Assembly (NCBI GenBank): GCA_037176725.1
Contig: JAZBRS010000020.1
Coordinates: 83,584,001-83,648,000 of the forward strand
Source of the DNA: Posidonia oceanica
Taxonomy: Eukaryota > Streptophyta > Magnoliopsida > Alismatales > Posidoniaceae
Reading direction: 5' to 3'
DNA length: 64,000 nucleotides
Shown: piece by piece, positions 23,001-33,930 of the stretch
Layout of the letters: every line of letters starts with the position of its first letter
Numbering within the stretch: position 1 is the first letter of the stretch
Notes under the pieces: model-generated
What the model was told of the DNA's origin: nothing
Databases searched by the model: none
The model's input: only the letters and a program-made list of their open reading frames with translations
Made by a program: the position numbers and the translations under genes

Positions 23001-24600
23001 TTTCCTCGATGGTTTGTTGACGAGTCCCTTTGCATGCCCTTTCGAGGTCATGTTTGCTTGTTTCCTCGATGGTTTGAGGATGAGCCCCTTTGCTTGCCCT
23101 TTTGAGGTCATGTCTGCTTGTTTCCTCATTTGGTTTAAAGACGTGCCCCTTTGCATGCCCTTTCGGGGTCATGTCTGCTTGTTTCCTTAATGGTTTGAGG
23201 ACGAGCCCTTTTGCATGCCCTTTCGAGGTCATGTCTGCTTGTTTCCTCAGTTGGTTTGAGGACAAGCACCTTTGCATGCCCTTTCGTGGTCGTGTCTGCT
23301 TGTTTCCTCGTTGGTTTGAGGACGAGCCCCTTTGCTTGCCCTTTCGAGGTCATGTCTGCTTGTTTCCTCAGTTGGTTTGAAGATGAGCGCCTTTGCATGC
23401 CCTTTCGAGGTCGTGTCTGCTTGCTTCCTCGATGGTTTGAGGACGAGCCTCTTTGCATGCCCTTTCGATGTCATGTCTGCTTGCTTCCTCGTTGGTTTGA
23501 GGTTGAGCCCCTTTGCATGCCCTTTCAAGGTCATGTATGCTTGTTTCCTCGTTGGTTTGAGGACAAACCCCTTTGCATGCCCTTTCGTGGTCATGTCTGC
23601 TTGTTTCCTCGATGATTTGAGGACGAGTCCCTTTGTATGCCCTTTCGAGGTCATGTTTGCTTGTTTCCTCGATGGTTTGAGGACGAGCCCCTTTGCATGC
23701 CCTTTCGAGGTCATGTCTGCTTGTTTCCTCAATTTGTTTGAGGACGAGCCCCTTTGCATGCCCATTCGAGGTCATGTCTGCTTGTTTCCTCGATGGTTTG
23801 AGGACGAGCCCCTTTGCTTGCCCTTTCAAGGTCATGTCTGCTTGTTTCCTCAGTTGGTTTGAGGACAAGCGCCTTTGCATCCTCTTTCGAGGTCTGGTCT
23901 GCTTGTTTCCTCGATGGTTTGAGGACGAGCCCCTTTGCATGCCCTTTCGAGGTCATTTTTGCTTGTTTCCTCAGTTGGTTTGAGGACGAGCTCCTTTGCA
24001 TGCCCTTTCGATGTTATGTCTGCTTGTTTCCTTAGTCAGTTTGAGGATGAGCGCCTTTGCATGTCCTTTCGAGGTCATGTCTGCTTGTTTCCTCGTTGGT
24101 TTGAGGACGAGCCCCTTTACATGCCCTTTCGAGGTCATGTCTGCTTGTTTCCTTAGTCGGTTTGAGAACGAGCGCCTTTGCATGCCCTTTCAAGGTCATG
24201 TCTGCTTGTTTCTTCAGTTGGTTTAAGGACGAGCATCTTTGCAAGCCCTTTCGAGGTCATGTCTGCTTGCTTCCTTACTTTGTTGAACAAGCACCTTTGC
24301 ATGCCCTTTCATGGTCATGTCTGCTTGCTTCCTTACTTTGAGGAATGAGTGCCTTTGCATGCCCTTTCGAGGTCATGTCTGCTCGCTTCCTTACTTTGTG
24401 GAACAAGAGCCTTTGCATGCCCTTTCGAGGTCATGTCTGCTCGCTTCCTTACTTTGTGGAACAAGTGCCTTTGCATGCCCTTTCGAGGTCATGTCTGCTC
24501 GCTTCCTTACTTTGAGGACGAGCCCCTTTTCTTTTGCGTGCCTCTTCGGAGTCTCGCCCGCTTGCTTCCTCCATCGAGGGCAAGTCTTTCCTTCCGTGCT

Positions 24601-24741
24601 GGTAGCCCTAACTACTCGGTTGACACCCGTCATAACTGTCCAACTCCTCTTTCGATGCCATGGACACCTCGACTGTCCCCTGGTATCATCCCTGATACTA
24701 GGGACATCTTTTTTGCTACCCTTGGTATCTTCTTTGGTCTG
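24601..24741 (+). repeat. Right flanking direct repeat of the minisatellite
   Basis: Homologous to 8,262-8,405. It is followed at 24,742-24,930 by further shorter units of the same kind (ataaccctaactatc, cgagtccgtcaactcc), matching the start of the window at 1-130. Confidence 0.75.
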
Positions 24742-25321
24742 GTAGCCCTAGCTACCCAAATGACACCCATCACCCTGTCAGGCGATCTTTCCTTGGGCCG
24801 ATAACCCTAACTATCCGACGACGAGTCCGTCAACTCCTTAGGCTAATAACCCTAACTATCCGCTGGCGAGTCTGTCAACTCCTTGGTCCGATATCCCAAA
24901 CTATCCAGCTATGAGTCCGTCAACTCGTAATTCATTACATCAACATTGCATGTTAGGTAACAGTACCAACATCACATGCTAGATAGCAGCGTCAGCATCA
25001 CATACACACAATCACCGCATTTTTTCCCCAGTAGAGTCGCATCTCGCATCATATCGGCATGCATCGCCCGCATCTCCCCCACGGAGTTTAGCGCGGCAAA
25101 CACTAGTACAAGTTTTACTTTTGCATTAGTATTGTTGCATCTCATTGCATCGCACTGCATCTGCATTTGCATTTACATTCGCATCACGGTAACGAATCAT
25201 GATTTTCGATGCACCCACTGAATAAGTGACTCATGCCCATAGCAACATTGCACTTCTGCCGACGTCAGGAGGGGTGTCTAGTCAGCCCTGAGCAGCAACC
25301 TCGATTCCCTTGACCTCGCTT
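24742..25321 (+). other. 3' UTR upstream of LTR-B
   Basis: Three copies of the ataaccctaactatc / gagtccgtcaactcc unit lie at 24,796-24,920, then a stretch rich in GCATC/GCATT words, then a 150-bp block (25,180-25,334) clearly homologous to 1,560-1,711 before LTR-A. No gene recognised. Confidence 0.65.
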
Positions 25322-25334
25322 AAGGAGGGGCATC
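25322..25334 (+). promoter_or_regulatory. Polypurine tract before LTR-B
   Basis: AAGGAGGGGCATC directly precedes the LTR start. This is the expected plus-strand primer of Tat/Ogre-type elements and defines LTR-B as a 3' LTR. Confidence 0.85.
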
Positions 25335-25525
25335 TATAGACACCCCATTCTGACTGCCTGGAAGATGGTGGATACTCCTGCAAGCTCACTCGAACTCTGA
25401 GGTGGCTCTTTCTCTCTCAAACCCACCCTAAAACCCTCACTCTAGCCCACCAAAGCCTTAGCCCACTTAACCAAGGCCCAAAGCCCAAAGTAAAGCCCAA
25501 CTTAGGCTTTTTTCCTCTCAGGCTT

Positions 25526-27917
25526 GTTGGACGTAGGCATGGGCAGCGTCCAACGTTGGATGTGCCCTGTGCCAGCGTCCAACGAGTCGGGAGTTGCAGC
25601 GGCAACTGCAGCCTCTGGCTCACCGCCCGTCCTCTCCTCTGTCCACCTACACTTACTACCGGTCTCCTCAGCCACTTACTCACCCCCACTACGCGCCAAG
25701 ACCAATAACTCGGCCTGCCACCGTGTCATCTCCCCCACCGCTGCGTCTCTCACTCACCATGCCCTCACTGAGCCAGCTACCTATGCTCTGCCACGCCAAG
25801 ACTTTTCCGTCCACCTCCTGACATCCACTACCTTCCTTGACATCCCTCGTGGCCTCCCCACTCACCAAGACCTCTGCCATTGCCTACAAAAGCCTCTGCA
25901 ACCGCTGCAACGCCGTTGCTTTTTGACAAACGAACCCAACAAAACACAACACTTCACCTCGATCCAGAGACCACCACACCCATCTGCGTGAGAATCCAGT
26001 GCTTGTGCGATCTCAAGAAAACTCGCACAACCCCTCCCGAGCCTCCAGCCAAGTTCCCCGAGCTTCCCTCGCGTCTAGAAGGCTCGCCGGAGTCCGCCGG
26101 CCATCATCTTCCGCAGCACCGGTGAGGAGTGCAAACACACCTCTGCAGGCCACCCCAAGTGATTTTTCTTCACCTCTAGCTCGTACATGCATGTGGTAGT
26201 GTAGCTAGGTAGTTTTTACATGGTTTAGCACAGCACACACGCCCCCTCACCTTGGCTTCCCGCCGCGAGGAGGAGGTGGGTGGAGCAATCCACCCACCTA
26301 TTTCTGGCACTGAGCACATGGACATGCTCGTCGTCACTCACTCTTGCTTCCTAGCGAGTTAGTTTGAGCTTTTTGGCCGATTTAGCCACTGTCTTTGGTC
26401 GGGGAATTTCCCGACCTGTTGGACGCACATGCTAATGCGTCCAACGTTGGACGTACCCTGAGGCAGCGTCCAACACCTCTGCAAGTCTTTATTTTGTTTT
26501 GCTTATTTTTGTTCCCAAGTTGTTATGCTTTGGTTGCATCTTTGTGAGATTACTCTACATGCTTTCCCTTAATGCTTACAGATGCCATGGTATATTCGAT
26601 ATCAAGCTTTGATCCTGGTTTGGATCCATATTTCATGTTTCAGTTCAGTATGCTTTTTACCTTTGTTGGACGCTGGAACACACTACGTCCAACGTTGGAT
26701 GCTGGTGTGTCCAGCGTCCTATTTATCTGCTTGCTGCCACTTGCTGCCATGCATGAATGCCGCTTCCTTTTGAGTTACATACTTGCTCCATATATGCTTT
26801 GTGGTGTTTGGCCTCCATGGCAGATCCATATTTATCTGCTTGTTGCCACTTGCTGCCATGCATGAATGCTGCTTCCTTTTGAGTTACATACTTGCTCCAT
26901 ATATGCTTAGTGGTGTTTGGCCTACATGGCAACCATGTTTGAGTTTGCAAGTCCCTTTTCAAGTTGCATGTGGATTTGCATGGGTTTTTGTTCCCTTATT
27001 TCCTTAGGCATGCTTCTTATAATGTTCTATATGGAATGCTTGCTTGATCTACGTTGCATGCCTTGGTTTAGCCTGCTTTCTATAGCTTGCATGCATGTTT
27101 AAGTAGTCTCTAAGCTCAGTTCTTGTTTACAGCATGATGTTCCTCTTTTATGTGTTGGACGCAGGTACACTCCACGTCCTATGTTGGACGCAGATGTGCT
27201 CTGCGTCCTATGATTCTGCTCAATTGCTCTTGTTTAAATGTTTGCAAGATTCCATTATCATTTGTGTTTGCTTGATCCACGCTTGCATGTGTGTGCTTAG
27301 CCCTCTAGCCACTGTTCCCAAGTTTGCTTGGCTTTTTATCAGGGATGTATGCAAGCTCCTTCAGGTTTGTGCCTTCCTTTGAGTTGGACGCAAGTACTAC
27401 TGGCGTCCTACATAGGACGCAGGTGTGGCTTGCGTCCTACACACTGGTTGTGTTTCCTCTGTGCATGCTTTGCAGATGCTTTCCTTCTTGGATTTTTTTG
27501 TATGATCCATGTTTGCATGCTTAGCCCTAACTTATTTACAGCAATTTAAATGTATGCCATGATGTTTCCTCTATCGTTTGCATGCTATTTTGCTGTGCTG
27601 CTGTTTGCCCTGTGTTGGACGCAGAGCCCTCTTGCGTCCAATGTTGGATGCTATGCTTTCTGGCGTCCAACACCCTGCAATGTTTAAATCCAGTTCTATG
27701 CTTGCATCTTGCTCTTAAATCGTTTCTGATTTGTTGCCTTGACTGCCTTGCATGATCTACATATCTGCCATTACCCTATTGCATTTGCATCGCATTTATA
27801 CATCTAGAATGCATGGTTTTCCAGATTGCATGCTTTTCTGCTGTTTTCCATCTGTCTGTGTTGGACGCTATATTGCCCTGCGTCCATCATTGGACGCAGG
27901 TCATAGCTGCATCCGAC
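25526..27917. repeat. Hairpin cassettes of LTR-B
   Basis: Cassettes at 25,526-25,583, 26,418-26,474, 26,665-26,722, 27,154-27,211, 27,383-27,440, 27,614-27,671 and 27,860-27,917. Intervals from the second on are 247, 489, 229, 231 and 246 bp; the 489 interval contains an extra tandem duplication. Several arms have changed from CCAAC to CCTAC/CCTAT; at 27,402-27,420 both halves of the central palindrome changed together (GCGTCCTA and TAGGACGC), keeping it self-complementary. Confidence 0.9.
26728..26940 (+). repeat. 106-bp tandem duplication in LTR-B
   Basis: Two nearly identical copies beginning ctgcttg(c/t)tgccacttgc and running through gttacatacttgctccat to tttggcct(c/a)catgg. The high identity indicates a duplication much younger than the LTR family itself. 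It accounts for the double-length gap between two hairpin cassettes. Confidence 0.85.
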
Positions 27918-28840
27918 ACTTACAGTTGGCTGAACATCGTTTTAAAGTGCCGATTTCATTCCATTTGCCGTTTTCCGCATTTATCTGCCTCCGACACATG
28001 CTTTGACACCTGTGCATGCTGCCGGACCCCTGTTTTCAGTTTTACGCCTCGTATCGCCCGTTTTCCTGTGGTTTTCCACGTCAGTTTCCTTTCCCCTTTG
28101 CGTATGCTTGCATCGTGTGATTTTTACTTGGTTTATTGAATCCGTCTTCTCTCCCCTTTGCTTGTTTCGCACTCGCATCATGTGGTTTTATTTGGCTTTT
28201 CCGCTTTGTTTCCTTTCTCCTTTGCATGTCATACTTGCATTGCGTGGTTTTATCGGCATTTTGTTTTATCGCCTGCATTTGCATTAGGGCAGTGATGCTT
28301 ACTATCAGGAGTTCTCACGAACCAGGGTTCGCCCGATTCGGAACACAGGCAGCGCTGCTAAGCACATAGGCTGCACGTTGAATTTCCCATGCATGGCATT
28401 CAGGCATTTAGGCATTTAGGCATTAAAGCATGCATAGCACGGCATAGCATCTATCGCCCCCTGGGCGTACAGTTAAAGGCAATCATTGCCGAAATTCCTG
28501 CAAATGCGAGTGATTAGCCAAGAAAGACCAATTCCTCGGGCGTGTCGGGGGTGCCTAACGCCTTCCCCGCACGTAACAGGATTCCTTACCCTTTCTTTGG
28601 ACCCACAGTGACCATTTTGCCCTCGTCCTTAGCACGAGTCATCCATTCTGCATAGCATTGCATTCATTTGCATGTTTTCTATGCTTTCCTCGGTTTTCCT
28701 CATCTCCCAATTGAATAGACTAGGTGGCGACTCTGTTTTGTCTTATCTCTTTGCTTTCCTTCTTCGCGTCGCTATCCGTGAAGACCTCCTCCCTGTTCGA
28801 ACCCTCCTCCGGTCTGGTTCTGTGGGATCAGGCATTCACA

Positions 28841-29517
28841 GTATCGTTTGGCTCCAAGATGCACAAGGGACCCAATTATCAAAGTTTTCCCAACCATGAG
28901 GTTTCCTGTTTCCCAACTCCTTGGAAGATTCTTCTTCTCCCAAAATAAAAAAAAAATGATAAAACCAAAACCCAGAAAAAAAAATGATGATAAAACCAAA
29001 AGTCCAAAAAATGATAAAACCAAAAATCCAAAAGATGATAAAACTGAAAATCCAAGAAAATGATAAAATCAAAAATCCAAAAGATGATAAAGCCAAAAAA
29101 AAGGATAAATCCAAAAAATGAGCAAAAGATCAAAAAATCTTAAAATAGAGAGTAGGGTAAAATCTACCCAACCAACATCACCTCATGAAACTAATAACAA
29201 ACCTAGCCAATGATAAAAAATCTAGGGCATTAGCGACCCCGCGTCGCATTCTGACTTCTCCTATTCAGGACGGTCACTTGGTATTCGCTTACGAGGCGAC
29301 GTTGGGATCTCGAGAAGAGACAGCCCCTCGTTAAGCATACCATTTTCATTTAGACAACAAATTTGATGCGAGATTTATTATCTTCCACCTAAGTTTATTT
29401 CAAGCAATATATGTACATATTTATTTATTATTTTTCCTTGGACTAGGGGCAAGGGGCACCCGAGATGGTCTAATATGTTTTTTTTTTTAATTTCTCTGCA
29501 AAAAAGAACTGATATAT
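28841..29517. other. Spacer after LTR-B with AT-rich minisatellite
   Basis: No gene recognised. From about 28,950 to 29,135 there are about eight degenerate copies of a 20-24-bp unit aatgataaaaccaaaaatcc. A related word in the opposite orientation (ttttggattttctgatt) makes a similar array at 56,024-56,125. The remaining sequence is AT-rich without motifs I can name. Confidence 0.6.
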
Positions 29518-29840
29518 GTTGGACGTTCAATATTATTGCGTCATACATTGGACGCAACCTGCTCTGGCGTCCAATGCAGCAAAAAAAAAAGAAAAAATAA
29601 ATAAATAAGAGTTGTTGGATGCAATCTGTTCTAGCGTTCTACGTTGAACGCATAGACAGTTGTATCCAATGCTTTTCAGCAACTTAAGTTGCTGAACTTC
29701 GCTCATGGCCCTCCAAATCCATGGACAAAATGCCAAACCAATTTCTACTAGTTCTAGAGGTTTCTACAAGTTGAAATACACGTGTGGGCGTTGGTTTCAT
29801 ATTTTTTGGACCTCCGAGCTATCTAGAATCATCTGTTGTA
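29518..29840 (+). repeat. Direct repeat downstream of the PMD gene (copy 1)
   Basis: Contains two hairpin cassettes (29,518-29,575 and 29,614-29,670), then gcaacttaagttgctgaa, then cctccaaatc and gaggtttctacaag. The same order occurs at 33,606-33,888 on the other side of the minus-strand PMD gene, in the same orientation. The pair could be the remains of terminal repeats of the unit that carries the gene. Confidence 0.75.
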
Positions 29841-30190
29841 GTTTACATTCAGTTATTAACTTACTAAAGCGCCAACAGTCGTGAAATTCAGAATTAAAGC
29901 TAGCAGGTGAAATGTTTCCTCATAATTCTGTAATTTGCATATTATTACACGTAATTAAGCTTGTTTCAAGTTAAATTGAATTAAAAGCCATTATTTGGAG
30001 GTGCTCCCCCGTTATTGGTTATTTTAGTTCATTTTCAACTTAGAGAAAGGTAAAGGAAAAAGAAAACATTTGACAAGTTTGCTAAGTGCGCAGAAAATCG
30101 TTATCATTTATAAATCTGAGTTTTCTACAATATCACCGGGGCATACCCCTAAGGTACAAGTGCTGACAAGTAAAAAAAAAGCAGCAACAA

Positions 30191-33100
30191 CTAAGTAGCG
30201 CTCTCCCCCTCTCCCTCGGGAGCTGAAGGAGGAACTGAAGGAGGAGCTGCAGGGGGCTGTGCCGACTGACGCACTGAGCCACCTGAGGAAGCCTGTGACG
30301 CAGCTCGAGACCCCTCAACCGGTGAATGAAGGCTGCTAGAGCGGTGCCTCGACATGAGAAATGGAGGAGGAGGAACTCGGCGACCAGTGGAAACACTACC
30401 AAGCATGGCCTCCCGTCAGTAATGCATCGCCTCGCTCTCGAACTGAGCTGCCATCGCATGTTCCATATCTCGTTCCTGCAAGAAAAGACAGAAAAGAAGC
30501 ATCAATCCATCAGTATAAGCGAGCATATGAATTTTAAAAAAAGGCAAAAGAGCAAGTTATACCGTCTCAACTGCCTCCAATCGCCTCCTCAGCTCGGCAA
30601 TCTCTGCAACTGAATCAGTCACTAGTGGAGGTTGCTGCTGCACAGCAAGCCGGGCAATCTCAACAGCCCTCTCCTCAGCAAGCTAACGAGCAAAGCCTAG
30701 GTCACTAGCAGCAGCCTGTACCTGCCGTTCTAGCTCCTGAACTCACGCATCCCGAAAAGACAGCTCCCTCTGAAGATCATCAATCTGCAAAGGCCAGAAC
30801 CATAGTTAGAACTGAATAAAGAATATAAAAGAAAAGTACACTACTGTACTTACCATACTCTGAAGGCAGGAAATCTCCTCGGCATGGCCTGGTGGAGGGG
30901 CAGAGCTGGTCGAAGGCTGCAAAAGCAAAGAGGCATGATTAGCACAATTTTCAAGGCAAATAACTATGCTATAAAAATAAAAATAAATTCAAACCTAAGA
31001 AGCAGAGGCTCGCAGACGCTCAACCTCCTCGGTCAGCTCAGCAACGCACCTAACCAGGTCGCGCTCGCGCTGACTGTACTCATCGGTAGTCCTCAGCTGC
31101 AAGGGGCAAGGTCCAAACGAGTTAGCTGTCAAGAAATACAAGCAATACAAATTGAAACATAAAGCTGAATACTCACCGCTATCTCCATTTGTGTCCTATG
31201 AGAGCGGACGGACTCCTACAGCTCACCCACAATCCTCGCTGCCACATCAGGAGCGGTGTCACCCATGGGAAGGATCGACCGCCCCAGAAAATGGGAGCGA
31301 TGGAAAACCATGAGCCCGCTGAACTGGTTGTCCATCCACTTGGCCCAAGTCAACTCGTCCTTAGCCGACGCATCAACAGGAGTGGTGGAGCCACCTCGAA
31401 CCCAATCCAGCAACTGTGGACCATAGGTGTCAACCCAGTGGCGAGCACGTCCACCTCCTCCCCGTATCTCACGCCAAACTCAGAATGGGTGAGCTCTGGG
31501 CTGCACCTGACGACGCCCTAACTACCTAAGCTCCCGGCTGATCTACTGGAAGTGGCAGTGGTTCCAACAGTGGAGCCAGATGTCCTGGTCGAAAACAACT
31601 CGGTCCCGAGCTATCTCGGGAACATCCTCGTGCTCCCCCTCGGCGTAAGGATGCCAGATCACCTAAAAAGCAGACAGGGAATTCAATAAACCAAAAGAAA
31701 AATAATATATCAGCAGGGGCATATGAAAAGAAGATTACCTGGGCAGGAACCAGCATCTCAAAGAAGAGACGCTCTACATAGCGATGGCCGGCGATCGCCT
31801 CAGGTGCACGATCTGCCTTGCTCCAGTATAGTCCCCGTGGGAAGGGCATCCCAGCCTCAGGAACTGAAGGTGGGGTGGGCCTCATGAATGTAAAGTGGTC
31901 CCATACCCACATCTACAAGAAAAAAAGCAAATCATCAATCGAGCATGCAAAGTAAAGAATATTTGAAGCTTAAATAAGTAGGGAAAGTTTATATACCTGA
32001 AAGAATGGCAAGTTCCCGCCAAGCTGACGAGAACTACCATCAGAAAACTTGAAGAGCACGGTATACAAGAACGACAGGCTCGCGGCTCCCCAAGCATACT
32101 CCCCTACTCGGTCCAAGTCAGCAAGCAGGGGCAGGAACACTGCTGAAACCCGTGAAGTAGCGTGGCTGAAGAGCAGGTCCCTAAACAGAACTAAAAGGAA
32201 GGCGCGGAGCTACTGATCCGCGTCCTCTCCAGGCTCTATAGTAGTTTCCTGAGAGTCCTCGATGCACTGAACCGCCGAGGTAGTAACAAAAAGGCGTGGC
32301 CTGTACATGACGACCCTCCTCCCTACTAACTCTGCCATCATAGAGGTATAGTCTAAATGTACTGAGCCGGTCACTGGACGTCCGGTCACCCCAAGTCCGG
32401 TCAGCTGAACCGTGTCCTCCAAAGAAATGACGAACTCACCGACCCGGGTCACGAATGAGCTCGTATGGTGGTGGTAGCGCTCTGCTACAGACTCCAGAAG
32501 CCCCAACTCAAGTTGGAAAAGAGGAATGGACAGGAAGTGTCCAAACCCCAACTGCCGAAGCCGCTCGTGCTGGAAAGGCGCCAACATCCAGTAGCACCTG
32601 AGGACCTGACCCTAGTGGCAACGCACGACGGTGGGAGCACGACTCTGCAAGAGAGAGGAAAATTGTCAGATCAAGTCAAATATGATAATAAATTGAATTC
32701 GAACGGGAAATATGATTACCTGTCCCCTGGCCGCCAACGCGGCTACTGCAAGCTCGGCTCGGGCCGCATCCCTACGCGGACTCGAGGCCTGCACCTCGTC
32801 ACGGGGTATGTGAGCCCGCGTGAAGTCTGGAGGAGTGCCAGCCTCGCCCTCCACCTCCCGGTGAATGAACTCTAGGATCCTCTGGTACCAAGAGTCGTCC
32901 TCAACTACCGGTGCGGCCGCCTCCTCTGCAAGACCGGAGTCCTCGCTGTCTGACCCTGTGCTCTCGAAGTCCTTGCCGAGAGTGGCTGAAGAATCAGAAC
33001 CCTTCGAGCCACCAGAGACACTCATCACCTCAGTCTCCTCAACGCTCGTTGCCTCAGCCTCCACGACGCAGGCCGCCACCTCAAGCACGTCCATTGGTGC

Positions 33101-33271
33101 CGCCACCTTGGGCACGTCTACCGGTGCCGCCACCTCAGCCTCGTCTATCGCCGGTGTCACTGCCTCCGGCACACTCACCGAAGTCGGCTCAGACCCGCCA
33201 GACGTCGACGGGCCCTCCCCCTTCCGGGCCAACTTCTTCGGCCTCATGTACGCCTTGCCAAATCTCGGCAT
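30191..33271 (-). pseudogene. Plant mobile domain (PMD) gene, eight coding exons, ten premature stops
   Basis: Exons read from the minus strand: 33,271-32,720, 32,644-31,997, 31,912-31,739, 31,662-31,177, 31,096-30,995, 30,916-30,854, 30,784-30,563 and 30,475-30,191. Every boundary has GT/AG, all introns are phase 0, and the exons sum to 844 codons in one frame. Order in the product: basic N-terminus (MPRFGKAYMRPKK), acidic Ser/Val-rich linker, PMD core (LGFGHFLSIP, VGEFVISLEDTVQLTGLGV, YAWGAASLSFLY, RGLYWSK, VIWHPYA), coiled coil over the fifth to seventh listed exons, and a Pro/Ser-rich tail. PMD proteins occur in plant mobile elements and in a few host genes acting in gene silencing and cell division; the role here is unknown. 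Ten in-frame TAG/TGA codons interrupt it, yet there is no frameshift. A 5' non-coding exon probably ends at 33,359. Exon limits come from consensus sites only. Confidence 0.8.
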
Positions 33272-33358
33272 GAACTGAAATAAAAAAAGAGAGAAGAACC
33301 AACAAGGATCAGGGCATCGCGCTGGAGGAAAGAGGAATGGCAAGGGAGGAGGAGCGTA

Positions 33359-33600
33359 CCTGCAAGTCGTCGCCGAAGCACCTGCAAATCATCGCTGGAG
33401 CACCTGCAAATCCTCGCCGCACACGCCGGAGTCGCCGAATGCATGCCCTAACTGCCGAATGCGTGCAAACGTCACCCACCGCCTCACACCGGAGGAGTTT
33501 GAAGGTGGAGGAGAGTCTGTTGTCGTCGGAGAAGGAGGAGAAAGAAGTTAAGAGCGGGAAAGTGAGGAGCCAAGGAAACAGGCGGTCTTTAAAGGGCCCA
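33359..33600 (-). promoter_or_regulatory. Probable 5' non-coding exon and promoter side of the PMD gene
   Basis: On the minus strand a pyrimidine-rich leader (about 33,520-33,570) leads to three 23-bp units with gatttgcaggtgct and a donor GCAG/GTACGC at 33,359; the acceptor TTTCAG lies at 33,275, just before the TTC-ATG of the first coding exon. A weak TATA-like tttaaag is at about 33,588. The start of transcription is inferred, not seen. Confidence 0.4.
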
Positions 33601-33605
33601 GAGAC

Positions 33606-33888
33606 GTTGGACGCTAAAGGCATTTGCGTCATACGTTGGACGCAGCTAAGTATGGCGTCCTATGCCCAGAGCACAGTTTAGATGTTGGACGCAATCAATT
33701 CTAGCGTCATATGTTTGACGCAGGCAGTTACAGCGTCCAATACTTCAAAGCAACTTAAAATGCTGAATGTCGCCAAGAAGCCTCCAAATCAATTTTCTTC
33801 CAATACCAGGAGAGGCTTCTACAAGCTAGAATGCGCATGGGGATGATGTCATCATAAGTTTTGAACCCCCGGGCAACTCAGAATCCCA
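33606..33888 (+). repeat. Direct repeat upstream of the PMD gene (copy 2)
   Basis: Homologous to 29,518-29,840: two hairpin cassettes (33,606-33,663 and 33,684-33,741), gcaacttaaaatgctgaa, cctccaaatc and gaggcttctacaag. This copy places cassettes immediately on the promoter side of the PMD gene. Confidence 0.75.
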
Positions 33889-33930
33889 GAGCACAACGGG
33901 GCAAACAAAGCCAAAGAAGTATCCTTTTAT

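Larger units (their letters stand above)
8480..24560 (+). repeat. 16 kb minisatellite of 60/61-bp units
   Basis: About 260 units. A typical unit contains gaggacgagcccctttgcat, then gccctttcgaggtcatgtct, then gcttgtttcctcgatggttt. Units with cctcgatgg are 60 bp; units with cctcagttgg are 61 bp. Because 60 is divisible by three, all frames without a stop stay open on both strands and give 20-residue peptide repeats; each 61-bp unit shifts the frame and usually ends it with a Gln-Leu-Val-stop. This explains the many overlapping open frames, which I do not regard as genes. The right edge (about 24,270-24,530) changes to 58-bp units with gcttccttactttg. The array sits upstream of the polypurine tract and LTR-B, the place where Tat/Ogre elements are known to carry variable tandem repeats in the 3' UTR. 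Confidence 0.97.
25335..28840 (+). mobile_element. LTR-B, Tat/Ogre-like 3' LTR (3,506 bp)
   Basis: Starts TATAGACACCCCATTCTG, so the canonical TG has become TA, and ends GGCATTCACA. It aligns block by block with LTR-A: CCTAAAACC words at 25,428, hairpin cassettes, the acgaaccaggg box (28,315), the conserved gtgcctaac block (28,519-28,593) and the internal tggcgactct (28,725). Its last 100 bases match LTR-C and the 46 kb fragment (ending CATTCACA), not LTR-A. After the LTR there is no primer-binding site. Confidence 0.8.

Noticed and set aside
8389..24244. Dozens of long open frames on both strands (up to about 254 codons) in the minisatellite, giving 20-residue peptide repeats such as KQADMTSKGHAKGLVLKPSR
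   Set aside because: The 60-bp period is a multiple of three, so every stop-free frame of the unit stays open on both strands. Frames end where 61-bp units shift the phase. There is no consistent start, and equivalent frames exist on both strands.
8480..24560. CRISPR array
   Set aside because: There are no unique spacers between constant repeats; the whole 60-bp unit is repeated and the surroundings are plant retroelements.
1712..28840. LTR-A and LTR-B as the two ends of one 27 kb element carrying the PMD remnant and minisatellite
   Set aside because: Tempting, but LTR-A is not followed by a primer site, both LTRs have a polypurine tract on the left with homologous 3' UTR, and their last 100 bases are of different types. 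Two separate 3' ends fit better.
28841..28862. Primer-binding site right after LTR-B (gtatcgtttggctccaag)
   Set aside because: It does not match the tRNA-Arg site or another tRNA 3' end that I can recognise, so LTR-B was left as a 3' LTR only.
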